This document shows, one piece after another, positions 25,401 to 35,388 of a DNA stretch of 64,000 nt (position 1 is the stretch's first letter; each line of letters begins with the position of its first letter). The DNA comes from Phlyctochytrium arcticum (lineage: Eukaryota > Chytridiomycota > Chytridiomycetes > Chytridiales > Chytridiaceae), in NCBI GenBank assembly GCA_025602905.1, contig JAHLKI010000005.1, forward strand, positions 744,001-808,000. The letters are read 5' to 3'. The notes under the pieces were generated by a model. That model ran no database searches. It was not told where the DNA came from and was given only the letters and a program-made list of their open reading frames with translations. A program made the translations under genes and the position numbers.

Positions 25401-28400
25401 CTGGAGTTCCTACTTGACCATTATTGGAGCCGTTATTGGGTGGACCCGTGGAACTGGACTCATGAACGCTAACAACATTGTTGCTGAGGGAATTGAATCC
25501 CTAGGTGCCCGAACGTTCTCGAGCCACGAGATGGCCTTCAACTTGGTTGGATTGTTGCACCAGGATATTGTCAAATTGTCCGAGTCTGACCCGATCTGGG
25601 CGGACCTGAACGGTGGATTGCACTTTGTCGCTGATTTGAACAAGATTTCGTCTGGATTGCGCAAGGATCTTTTGGAGACCAGTGAGATTCGTCGTGCTGT
25701 TGCGCGTGAGGCTGCTTTGGACAAGGCTACCATCAATGGACCCATCAAGCATGAAGATGTTCGTGTCACCCCCCGTGCCAACATGAAGTTTGAGTTCCCG
25801 CCCCTCAAGGCTCAAAAGTTGACTCACTTGCGTGGTCTGCTCGATTTGGAGAAGGTGGTTGTTGTCACCGGATTCGGTGAAGTTGGACCATTTGGTGGAT
25901 CGCGTACGCGTTGGGAATTGGAAGCTTACGGCGAGTTCTCGCTCGAGGGTTGTATTGAGATGGCGTGGATGATGGGATTCATCAAGTTCCACACTGGACC
26001 ACTCAAGAAGATTCCTACCTACTCGGGCTGGATTGATGCCAAGACCATGGAACCCGTCAAAGACCACGAAGTCAAGGCCAAGTACGAAAAGAAGATTCTG
26101 CAGCACAGCGGTATTCGGTTGATTGAGCCAGACTTGTTCCAAGGCTATGATCCCGAGAAGAAGATGTTCTTGCAGGAAATTGCTGTTGACACCGAGATGG
26201 CGCCCATTGAAGTCTCCAAGGAGGAATCCGAGGCACTCAAGCGTCAACATGGAGATGCGGCGGTGATTGAGCACCGCGGAGACCAGTACTTTGTCCGTCT
26301 TCAAAAGGGTGCTACGATTTTCATGCCCAAAGCGCTTCGATTCGATCGTCTTGTTGCTGGTCAGATTCCTACTGGATGGGATGCCAAGCGCTACGGAGTT
26401 CCTGAAGATATTGTGTCGCAAGTTGACCCTATTACTCTGTACACCCTCGTATCCACCGTTGAGGCATTGACTACTTCCGGTGTCACTGATCCTTACGAGT
26501 TTTACCAATATGTTCATGTATCTGAGGTCGGCAACACTTCTGGAGGTGGTATGGGTGGTATGCGTGCCATGCAGCGTATTTTCCGTGAGCGAATGTTGGA
26601 GAAGCCCGTTCAGGCCGATATCTTGCAAGAATCCTTCATCAACACTATGCCAGCCTGGATCAACATGTTGCTCTTGTCGTCTTCGGGACCTATCAAGACT
26701 CCCGTTGGCGCCTGTGCTACGGCTGCCGAGTCGGTTGAAGTTGCTGTCGATACCATCATGTCGGGCAAAGCCAAGGTTGTTCTCTGTGGAGGATATGATG
26801 ATTTCCAGGAGGAAGGGTCATATGAGTTTGCCAACATGAAGGCTACCTCCAACTCTGTTGAAGAATTTGCCCGGGGCCGTGAACCGCGCGATATGTGCCG
26901 ACCTGCTACCGATACACGAGCTGGATTCATGGAAGCCCAAGGTGCTGGTATTCACGTTCTCATGTCGGCTGATCTGGCTGTCAAGATGGGAGTTCCTATC
27001 CGCGGTATTATTGCTTGCACCAACACGGCTACGGACAAGAATGGTCGATCGGTTCCAGCGCCTGGACAGGGTATCTTGACGACAGCTCGCGAGGCCCCTG
27101 GCAAGTACAAGTCCCCTCTGCTCAACTTTGATTACCGCGCCAAGCAACTTCGTCGTGAGCGAGACCATATCAAGCAGTGGGTCGGCAAAGAATACGAGGC
27201 CTTGTCGGATGAGGTTGAAGAGCTCAAGAAGTCGGGTGAAGAGGTTGATGAAGAGTTCATTGCCGAGCGTACCGCATTTATCGAGAAGGAAACCAAGCGA
27301 AGAGAGAGTGCTGCTCTGTCTACCTGGAGCCATGACTGGTGGCGCAACGACCCTGCTATTGCTCCTATTCGCGGTGCGTTGGCTACTTTCGGTCTGTCGG
27401 TTGACGATATCGGTGTTGCATCTTTCCACGGAACCGGTACCAAGGCTAACGATTACAATGAGTCTTCCGCTGTCAACCAGCAAATGGCCCATTTGGGTCG
27501 TGCTCCCGGTAACTTGATTCCTGCCGTTTTCCAAAAGCACTTGACGGGTCACCCCAAGGGAGCCGCTGCCGCCTGGATGTTGAACGGAGTCTTACAAGTT
27601 CTCGAGACGGGTCTCATTCCTGGAAACCGCAACTTGGACAATGTAGAAGACCGATTGCGTCAATTCAAGTACCTGCTTTACCCATCTCGCACCATTCAGA
27701 CTGACGGTATCCGGGCTGGTCTATTGAAGAGTTTCGGTTTCGGACAGGCTGGAGGCGAGATTTTGGTGGTTCACCCCGACTACCTGTTTGCCGCCCTCGA
27801 GGAAGGCGATTTCAAGACGTACCTCACCCTCCGCCAAAAGCGTGAAACGGCTTCGTACCGATTCTACCACGAGATGTTGACGGGAGCCAAACCGTTTGTT
27901 CGCGTCAAGAATGCCGCTCCGTACACGGATGCCCAACAATCTGGTGTTTACCTCAACCCCTTGGCCCGTGCCAGCTATGACAAGACTTCAGGATCATGGA
28001 ACTTTAACGGTCAAGTCAAAGTCAAGGCCAACCCCGACGTGAATGTCTCTGCGGCCCTCATTGCGGCTACCCAACGACTTGCCGGTAGTGCTGATACTGA
28101 AGCCAAGGGACTCGGTGTCGATGTGCAGCTCATTTCCGAGATCCCAACCGAAAACGACACGTTCCTTTCCCGCAACTTTACCGATGCCGAACGCGAATAC
28201 TGTTCTTCAGCACCCGATGCGCGATCAAGCTATGCGGGTCGTTGGGCCGCCAAGGAGGCTGTTGTGAAGGCAGTCAGCTCGGCCGTCGGTGACAAGCAAG
28301 TCGTCTGGACCCAAGGTGCCGCTGCTCCACTGAAAGACATTGAAATCCGCCGCGAGGCCGGTCACGCTCCCGTTGTCGTTTTGCACGGTGATGCCAAGGC

Positions 28401-28488
28401 CGCTGTCGAAAAAGCCGGAATCAAGTCCGTCAAGGTCACCATTAGCCACAGTGGATCATATGCTGTCGCCATGGCCTCGGCCAACTAG
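16489..28488 (+). CDS. Fatty acid synthase, single-chain (beta-alpha fused)
   Basis: Cytosolic type I synthase making long-chain acyl-CoA from acetyl- and malonyl-CoA with NADPH. Exons 16489-17488 and 17546-28488 (57-nt intron) encode 3980 residues, equal to yeast Fas1 plus Fas2 joined. Domains with visible active sites: acetyltransferase (GHSQG, Ser about 339), enoyl reductase (about 650-1000, GGRGGGHHSFED), dehydratase hot-dog region (GDLNPIHTNPY, about 1648), malonyl/palmitoyl transferase (GHSLG, Ser about 1899), acyl carrier domain (VGGKST, Ser about 2315), ketoreductase (ITGCGQGSIG, about 2775), ketosynthase (GACATA, Cys about 3390; HGTGT downstream) and a C-terminal phosphopantetheinyl transferase (LGVDVQLISE, WAAKEAVVKA). 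One carrier domain only. An Ala-rich linker precedes the carrier domain and a Gly/Ala-rich linker follows it. All active-site residues checked are present, so the enzyme should work. Confidence 0.97.
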
Positions 28489-29333
28489 GACCATTATCAC
28501 CATTCACGCATTCTCACGCACGCATACACCAACACAACAAGGCGTATCCCATATACCACCCATTTTTTTCGTTTATTTCATTGTCCCATCATTCCTCACC
28601 ACCCAAATGACAAACAAGCATACTATGGGAACTGGAAACGGAAAAGGAACAAAAGGAAGAGAGACCTTTTCGACCTGCTTTGACACCAAGAGCCTTTAGT
28701 TTAGATTATTTTTTACGTTGGTTGAGATGACACTATTTTCTTTGAGAGACACTTTTTTTTTGTATCATTTTATTTTGTTGTTTTTTATCATTCTTCTGTT
28801 TTTGTAACTATATTCAAATTGAGAGAGTTGGATTTTGTTGCACATACTGTTCTTGTTGGCTTTCCGGTCTTTCGATCTGGTTCTTTGTTTTCCATGAACG
28901 TCCGTGTTAGTCACCTCACATGCGGCATAAACTGACGCAGCCCATCGCATCTCATTACCTCCCCATCAGACCCACTTGACCAACCAACCTACCCAACAAG
29001 GCGTGAAAACCAGTGCGTTGAAACCCGAGCACAATGTGGTAGTTTCCCAGCGAACCCGTCGCCAATATCACGTTTTTCAAGCTGCGATTAACGCGCGCAG
29101 TATACATTTGCAACGCAAACAGGTCATACCGCGTAGCTTTCGGTTCACATACTCTACAAATGCAGTATCAAAGACCAAGGGCCTAATTGAAAACGGGGCC
29201 ACAGCTCTGTTTCTACGTCCGGGTTTGGTTGTCTTTGCGTACCAGTGCACCCATCTCGTACTGCGCAACTCCATTTCTCCACACTCGGCGCGTCAGTCAT
29301 AAGTGTCTCAAAAATCATTCACAAACACAAAAC
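28489..29333. other. FAS 3' region
   Basis: 3' untranslated and intergenic sequence, T-rich at 28700-28810. No further gene. At 29281-29333 the conserved leader of the first tRNA-like element begins. Confidence 0.5.
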
Positions 29334-29708
29334 GCATTGGTGGCGGAATGGGCAAGCTCTCCGGCTTATTGATCTTAGATCGTAAATGCAATCCTCACTC
29401 TGGCAACACCAGCATTGCGGGCTTAGCCCCCAAAGCAACCGTTGCCAAAATCCACAATCTGTAACTTATTATCCACTTTACCGATCTTAGATCGGTAGGG
29501 TGCCCCTATGTCAACATGTGGGTATAGGGGATCTTCACCGGATGAGGTGGCACCTTGGCGATCCAAGATCGGTAGGGTGCCCCTATGTCAACATGTGGGT
29601 ACAGGTGATTTTCACCTTGGTTGAGGTGGCACCTTGGCCCTAGTGTGGGCCGGGTGCTTGATGATGATAACGCACAGATGAGCTCCGAGTTCGAATCTCG
29701 GCCAATGC
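29334..29708 (+). ncRNA. tRNA-like hairpin-array element 1
   Basis: Starts with acceptor strand GCATTGG and an A-box/D-arm (TGGCGGAATGGGCAAGCTC), ends with T-arm CCGAG-TTCGAAT-CTCGG and acceptor strand CCAATGC, followed by T9 (29721-29729), a polymerase III terminator. Right after the D-arm is the imperfect hairpin TTATTGATC / GATCGTAA. The insert includes a 77-bp tandem duplication (units starting 29494 and 29571). Total 375 bp. Function unknown. Confidence 0.7.
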
Positions 29709-29780
29709 ACTCACAATACATTTTTTTTTGAATTGGGTGAGGTCTGAGCATGTTCTGACCTGTTTGGAACAAAATACCCC

Positions 29781-29872
29781 GTTTTTGACAGGTGGAGAGA
29801 CGTGGCGCTCTCCACACTTGTGCTGGAGACAATGATAGAGAACCGAACATGCCACTCAGACAACAAAAGCAT
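29781..29872 (+). repeat. Orphan leader of a tRNA-like element
   Basis: Carries the conserved upstream sequence of the family (GTTTTTGACAGGTGGAGAGACG, TCTCCACACTTG, CAGACAACAAAAGCAT) but breaks off after GCAT with no tRNA-like body. It marks a truncated copy between elements 1 and 2. Confidence 0.6.
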
Positions 29873-29937
29873 CCCTGTTTCGCCGCACTTATCGCGTCAG
29901 TTCTAAGTGTGCCAAAATTCATTCACAAACACTGAAA

Positions 29938-30326
29938 GCATTGGTGGCGCAATGGGCAAGCTCTCAACTTATTGATCTTAGATCATAAAGCAACCCCCTC
30001 TTGTCGGACGTCCATCACGTATCACCCAACTGATTGGCTTCAATGCCAATCGCCCCCCTTGACCGTGTACTTGGATGCACGGTCAAATTCACCGCAACGC
30101 AATGAGCGTTCGGTTCCATCCGATCGAAACGATCGAACATAGTTTCGCAGATGCGCACAGTATCTGCACTTTCCCACTCATTAATGTGATGAATGGTTTT
30201 CCGTGCGATAACAAGAGTTATGGCACGTACCCCACATTTATTACAAATGTGGTTCGTGGTGATTATATCCGTAGTGGTAGTTCCGAGTCTTCTGACAGAG
30301 CTCCGAGTTCGAATCTCGGCCAATGC
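29938..30326 (+). ncRNA. tRNA-like hairpin-array element 2
   Basis: Same ends as element 1 (GCATTGG ... CCGAG TTCGAAT CTCGG CCAATGC), 389 bp, followed by T6 (30338-30343). The insert holds many hairpins: GATTGGC/GCCAATC (30032-30051), a 9-bp stem TTGACCGTG/CACGGTCAA (30059-30086), GCAGAT/ATCTGC and an 8-bp stem CCACATTT/AAATGTGG (30232-30252). The leader closely matches that of element 1. Confidence 0.7.
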
Positions 30327-30466
30327 ACTCACAATACTTTTTTGGGGACTGGAGCATGTTCCAAACGGGCCCGGTTTTTGACATGGAAGAAACGCGTCAA
30401 GGTCTCTCTCCACACCTTGCCGGAGGCAACGATATGGGAACCAAAAATACCAATCAGATATTGAAA

Positions 30467-30688
30467 GCATTGGTGGCGGAATGGGCAAGCTCACTGGCAT
30501 TTGCAATAATGCAGACATATCTTACTACTGTGTGACAAATAAGTAGTTCTCGATATCAAGCAAAACATACTGCATTGCCCCCCTGGCTGGGTTAAGTATG
30601 GCCTAGCGAGGGCCGTCATTTATCATCCATACCTTTGTGTGATTTATAAGTACCACCCGGAGCCCCGAGTTCGAATCTCCGCCAATGC
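30467..30688 (+). ncRNA. tRNA-like hairpin-array element 3 (shortest full copy)
   Basis: 222 bp from GCATTGG to CCAATGC, then T7 (30698-30704). The first hairpin is GCATT/AATGC, followed by ATATCTTACTACTGTGTGAC, a block shared with elements 4-6 and marking a subfamily. The T-arm has one change (CTCCG for CTCGG). Confidence 0.65.
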
Positions 30689-30704
30689 ACGATCTTCTTT
30701 TTTT

Positions 30705-32135
30705 CCCACTGTCTTTTTTTTGACTAGTCATGCTCCCCATTTTGACATGCACGCGAGACGCGTCCGACTCGAGTATTCTATTTTTGCGCAGCACTAATGG
30801 GAAACCATCAATATCTGGACCGTTTTGAAATTTGCCAAGCACAGTTTTGGTACCAGCCCGGAGATCCACTGAACGTGACTGAAGGTGCTCAATTGGGCGG
30901 TTTCCGCCCATACCACCGCTTCCAATGCGTTCAAATTGTCGTTTGAGTAGCAACTATATTTTGATCTTGAGACGATGCTGTGCTCAAGGCTCAGATAGAG
31001 TATGTTTCTATGATGATGGCTAGTATGTTTGAGAAGGTCCAAGAGCTGGGAGAGCAGTTGTGATAACAATAGGAACAAACGCTGTTCAGTCGGGTTTACT
31101 CCAAACAGAAATAGCATGCTCTGACACTCGAATTAAAGGGCAATGACACTCTTGACACTAGAAAAAAGCGTAGCTCTCGCCTCTATAACGGTGTTCAGCT
31201 GCCCAGCTATTCATCCCTTGCTCCCTGTAAGTCTCCAATCGTCAGTTGGTACGTGAGAGCAGCCTTGCTGAGAGCCTTGCCCAAGTTGCCCATTCACATA
31301 ATTCTTCCGATACTTTCCGACTTCCGATATGCTCCGACTATACAGATTTTAAAACTCCGCTGGCCCAGCTGGGCCAGACGAGCACTCACCGCGACATAGT
31401 CATTTATTTCATTTTGGGTTGTTAAAAATTCCAATTGGAGACTGCTGCTTCCAAAACCGGAATAAAACCTTGTCGCGTCGGAGTCTTCGTGTATGCCAGC
31501 AACGCGAAAATTGCCAAAATGTTCATCGCAGTTTTGACATGCATTTCGGCGGCCAGGGATATGCACATACGCTACGGACACCAGATGTGGCTAGAAATGG
31601 ATTCCTTAGACAATTCTGGTATAGAGCTTTCTTTCCTTGATAATTTTTGAATTAATGTGGGCTGCCAGCGAATGGTTTTCGGCTCACCTTGAGATGGACA
31701 CCGTGGGATTTCTACGGCCAGGGACGTTAACATACGCTACGGAAATCGGACGTGTATAGAGACCGATTTCTTGGACGATTCTGGTATAATAATTTCTTTC
31801 TTGATACTTTTTGAGTCACTACGGGGCTGCCAATGAATAGCGCTCCCCGGGATGGATCCCGTGGGAGAAACAGTACCAGAGACGCCATGCGTGTAGCATT
31901 TGTACATTGTACACGGAGAATGCAATGTTATATACTACAGCCAGTGCGAGTGTGTCCCGTTTACCTGGTGCTTCGTGGACGTCGTGCGCAATCAAAGTCA
32001 TCAAAGTCCGAACCCAGTCAAAGTGTGGAGCGCACGCACCATAACCGTGTCTCTTTGCATGTCAGAAACGGAGCGGTTTATTCCATCCATACAGAAATGT
32101 GTAAAGTGCAAAGTGATGCAAAATAAAGTGTGAGA
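30705..32135. other. Spacer with old element debris
   Basis: No gene recognised. It contains a diverged 165-bp tandem duplication (listed separately) and, at 32010-32135, the downstream tail of minus-strand element 4. Confidence 0.4.
31545..31850. repeat. Diverged tandem duplication, period about 165 bp
   Basis: Two head-to-tail copies starting near 31551 and 31716 share blocks GGCCAGGGA, ACATACGCTACGGA, GATTC/TTCTTGGACGATTCTGGTAT and GGGCTGCCA. Clearly diverged; non-coding. Confidence 0.6.
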
Positions 32136-32561
32136 GCATTGGCCGAGATTCGAACTCGGAGCTCCTACTACAGTATGATTTTTACTATTGGAGGTCTTAA
32201 CCCACGTTCGTGTCGTGGGAAGACACCCACTAGTATCGCTGTTGATAGAAAACCCGGATCCTGGGAATGATTTCAACAGTATTGCTGTGAACGCCGGCCC
32301 GCGATATAGCGCAGCCGCCCGCTATAGCGACAGCGGCGATATCGCGTGACGTCGTTCATCAGGATCGCTGAGGGATCCTACTCCCCATTGTGAGCAGAGT
32401 CCTTCAGATTCTCTGAACGAATGCCACCCAGTAGTGGGAGGACTCGTCCAGTTTAGAACTCAGAGTATAAGATATACTTATAGCCCGAATTATCACACAG
32501 TAGTGAGATATGCCTGCATTATTGCAAATGCCGGCGAGCTTGCCCATTCCGCCACCAATGC
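32136..32561 (-). ncRNA. tRNA-like hairpin-array element 4
   Basis: Minus-strand copy, 426 bp; the 5' half is at 32530-32561 and the T-arm/acceptor at 32136-32165. It shares the GCATT/AATGC first hairpin and the CTCACTACTGTGTGATA block with elements 3 and 5. Insert hairpins include CCCACG/CGTGGG, AGGATC/GATCCT, TTCAGA/TCTGAA (32403-32417) and AGTATA/TATACT. The terminator is weaker (TTTATTTT). It lies head-to-head with element 5. Confidence 0.65.
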
Positions 32562-32726
32562 TTTCATGTTAGGAGTGTGCTCTCCAGTACCCCTAATGAT
32601 TCGCGTGACTAAAGTAAAATTGTGCGCAACCCAGTTTGACAGGTGAAGCCACGCGCCATGGTCCCCTCTCCACACTTTGCCGGAGTCAATGATATGAGAA
32701 CCAAATTAACCAGTCAGACAACAAAA

Positions 32727-33066
32727 GCATTGGTGGCGGAATGGGCAAGCTCCCCGGCATTTGCAATAATGCAGGCATATTTCACTACTGTGTTATAAAT
32801 CCAGGCTAGGGACTCACCTGGCCCGGATATTATATCAATTGAACTCGGCCACGCCGCGAGCGTTGGGCGATGTTCATCGCAGCACTACTTCTCGCCATCA
32901 GCAAGACGTACTGCCTCGTCCCCCAGCTGGGTTAGTTCCCGGCTGCGGGATGCATACCCGTCGTTTCACGATTTTCGTGAGATGACGGATAACGCTTATC
33001 ATCCACGCAACTGCGCGGATGATAAGTATCACAGTAGAAGCTCCGAGTTCGAATCTCGGCCAATGC
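32727..33066 (+). ncRNA. tRNA-like hairpin-array element 5
   Basis: 340 bp, ends as in the family, followed by T7 (33080-33086). Insert hairpins: GCGATG/CATCGC, CCCAGCTGGG, TCACGA/TCGTGA (32966-32980) nested inside CCGTC/GACGG, and a 10-bp perfect stem CTTATCATCC/GGATGATAAG (32995-33026). Divergent pair with element 4. Confidence 0.7.
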
Positions 33067-33357
33067 ACTTACATTACAGTTTTTTTGGGTGGGTTAGCTC
33101 TCACCTTGGAACGCAACACCCCGTTTTTGACACGCGTCATTTTTGCGCAGCATGGGGAGACAACCACGCGCGTCTTGCAGCTTTTGACAACCGTCAATCG
33201 CAGATTTGAGAGCAGCCCGTGATCTACTGAAGGTGTCAATGAAAAGGCATTATAGTCAGCACTCCGGCAAAGTGTGGAGACCCCGTAGCGCCTGGTGTTT
33301 GTTCCATCGATATGGATGTGTAGAGGGCAAAATCATGCAAAACAAGATGTCTAAGTT

Positions 33358-33931
33358 GCATTGGCCGACATTCGAACTCGGAGGCTCGTCCTGTGTGCGA
33401 TGCTTATATCCGCACAATTGCGTGTAGCTAGTGCTATACAAATGCAGGGATGATCAGCTTATGAACGGGCTGCAGTATCTCAGGCGAACACACCCATATC
33501 AACGGAGTATCCTCATCGGATTACTTCAATAGCTGTAGTGACAGTAACGAACACAACCCACTGGGTTGTCTTCATTGAATCACTGATTAGCTGCAGCGTC
33601 TCCATCGAACACGACCCACCCTGATGGGACGTCTTCATTGGATTACTTCAGTAGTTGAATTGTCTCAATGAAGACATCCACTGTAGTGGTATATCTTCAT
33701 CGGATTACTTCGTTAGTTGCTAACGCATACAGTTCACAATAGTGGGTTGTCTTCACTGGATGAATTTATCACCGCGGGCCGCAACTCACGAATGTGAAAG
33801 GAGACCAGCAGCGAGTCGTCTTGTGGTATAGATCTCAGGACATAATCATAGCCTAAAATCTGGCACACAGCAGTGAGAATGCCCTGCATTTTCGCAAATG
33901 CCGGTGAGCCTGCCCATTCCGTCACCAATGC
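33358..33931 (-). ncRNA. tRNA-like hairpin-array element 6 (largest, modular insert)
   Basis: 574 bp on the minus strand; T-arm at 33364-33390 and D-arm half at 33900-33931. The insert contains about five tandem modules of 56-63 bp (33490-33770), each with a TTCATYGGATTACTTC-like line and a hairpin whose stem differs between modules but keeps pairing (ACAACCCA/TGGGTTGT, CCCA/TGGG, CCACT/AGTGG, TTCAC/GTGGG). No strong T run follows the 3' end. Confidence 0.65.
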
Positions 33932-34444
33932 TTTCATGCCAGAGACGTCCCTTTACTGATGCGCGTGGGTGAAATGCACCCCGTTTTGACAGGTGGAGAG
34001 ACGCGTCGGCCGAAACTCAGAGACCTGATACAACGCAGCGTGGATTTCCTATCAAGCATTGATGGTAAAGCGCTCGACATGCATGCGGCAATGTCAAACC
34101 CTCTTATTGTATATGCTTCTTCACCATGCTTGCTCTTATGGCGCGAAGGATGTAAAGCCAATTGTGATTAGAGTACAACTGGTCGGACTTACGTCCCCTT
34201 CATGCAGAACGAATTTCCGACTATCCCATGGTCTATATTCAGACGATCTCTAGTTACATTCATGTAGCCCAGAGTCGGGAGACTCGCCCTCACCCAGTTA
34301 TTTAGGAGGAGCGGTGATGACACAGTAGAGCAGTAGAAGCTTCGAGTTCGGCGTTAGGACCTCATTTTGACGCACACGTCCTAATGCGCCTCCATACTAC
34401 CAACGCAGTGTTTATAAAAGGTGGAATCCCCCTCAATGGGACAC
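33932..34444. other. Spacer with leader remnants
   Basis: Contains a fragment of the family leader on the plus strand (CCCCGTTTTGACAGGTGGAG, 33979-33998) and a degenerate 'agcttcgagttcg' T-arm remnant near 34337-34350. No gene. Confidence 0.4.
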
Positions 34445-34623
34445 GCATTGGTGGAGGTATGGACAAGCGCACGGCGGCCAACCTTGAAGTGATGAGGTTG
34501 TCATGAATTGGTGTCAGTTACCGCCGATTGTCGTGAAATGGTAAAGTTGCGAGGCTTGATCACCCTCTCTTCTTTATAGTACCGAAGCGTCAACCAGCTC
34601 CGAGTTGGAATTTCAGGCAATGG
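34445..34623 (+). ncRNA. Degenerate tRNA-like element 7
   Basis: About 179 bp. The 5' half is recognisable (GCATTGGTGGAGGTATGGACAAGC cut by changes) and the 3' half is decayed (CCGAGTTGGAATTTCAGGCAATGG). The acceptor pairing is broken and no good T run follows, so it is probably dead. Confidence 0.45.
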
Positions 34624-34964
34624 TATACCTCTTTCCTTTCTACATCCTGTTTGGTTTCCACGGTCGACAGATCCTGACCACAGAGATTTCCCAAGTCTTG
34701 AGATTGTCCCACCCGTGTCTTGCGAGCACCTCAGCAGCATGACTGCCTAATGCTCTTCGCGTGCCCATAATACTCGAGTACTATTGCCCGAAATGTACTT
34801 GTACAGAAATCTCGAGACGGCGAAATAAAGTTTTGGGCCGCTGGACTTATGGCTGAACCTGTGGTCGCCATTTTAATTCAAGGAGGAGCCAAGGGTTTTG
34901 TGGAAACAAACAATAGTGCGCGTGACACCTCGTGTATAAAGAGGAGGCCCGACCAGTCCCCCCC

Positions 34965-35172
<208 letters not shown>

Positions 35173-35388
35173 ACTTTCTCCTGCTTTTATTTCCAGCTCA
35201 TTGCCAGCAGCAATCTTGTCAATCTCCAGCCTTCAAGTCTAAGTCTTTGATTCTATAAATCAACGAGCCAGCCGCAAAGCAAAGCAAGGCAGCCACAAAA
35301 GCGGGTTCCGACGGCTAAGATATCTTTCTTCTCCTCACCTTCCTCCAGCTGTCCCCCGAGGAATCTTGGACCTGTAAACACTGCCACC

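Noticed and set aside
29334..29708. An ordinary tRNA gene with an intron
   Set aside because: No clear anticodon loop can be assigned that is shared by the copies, and inserts differ in length and sequence far beyond known nuclear tRNA introns. RNA data could reopen this.
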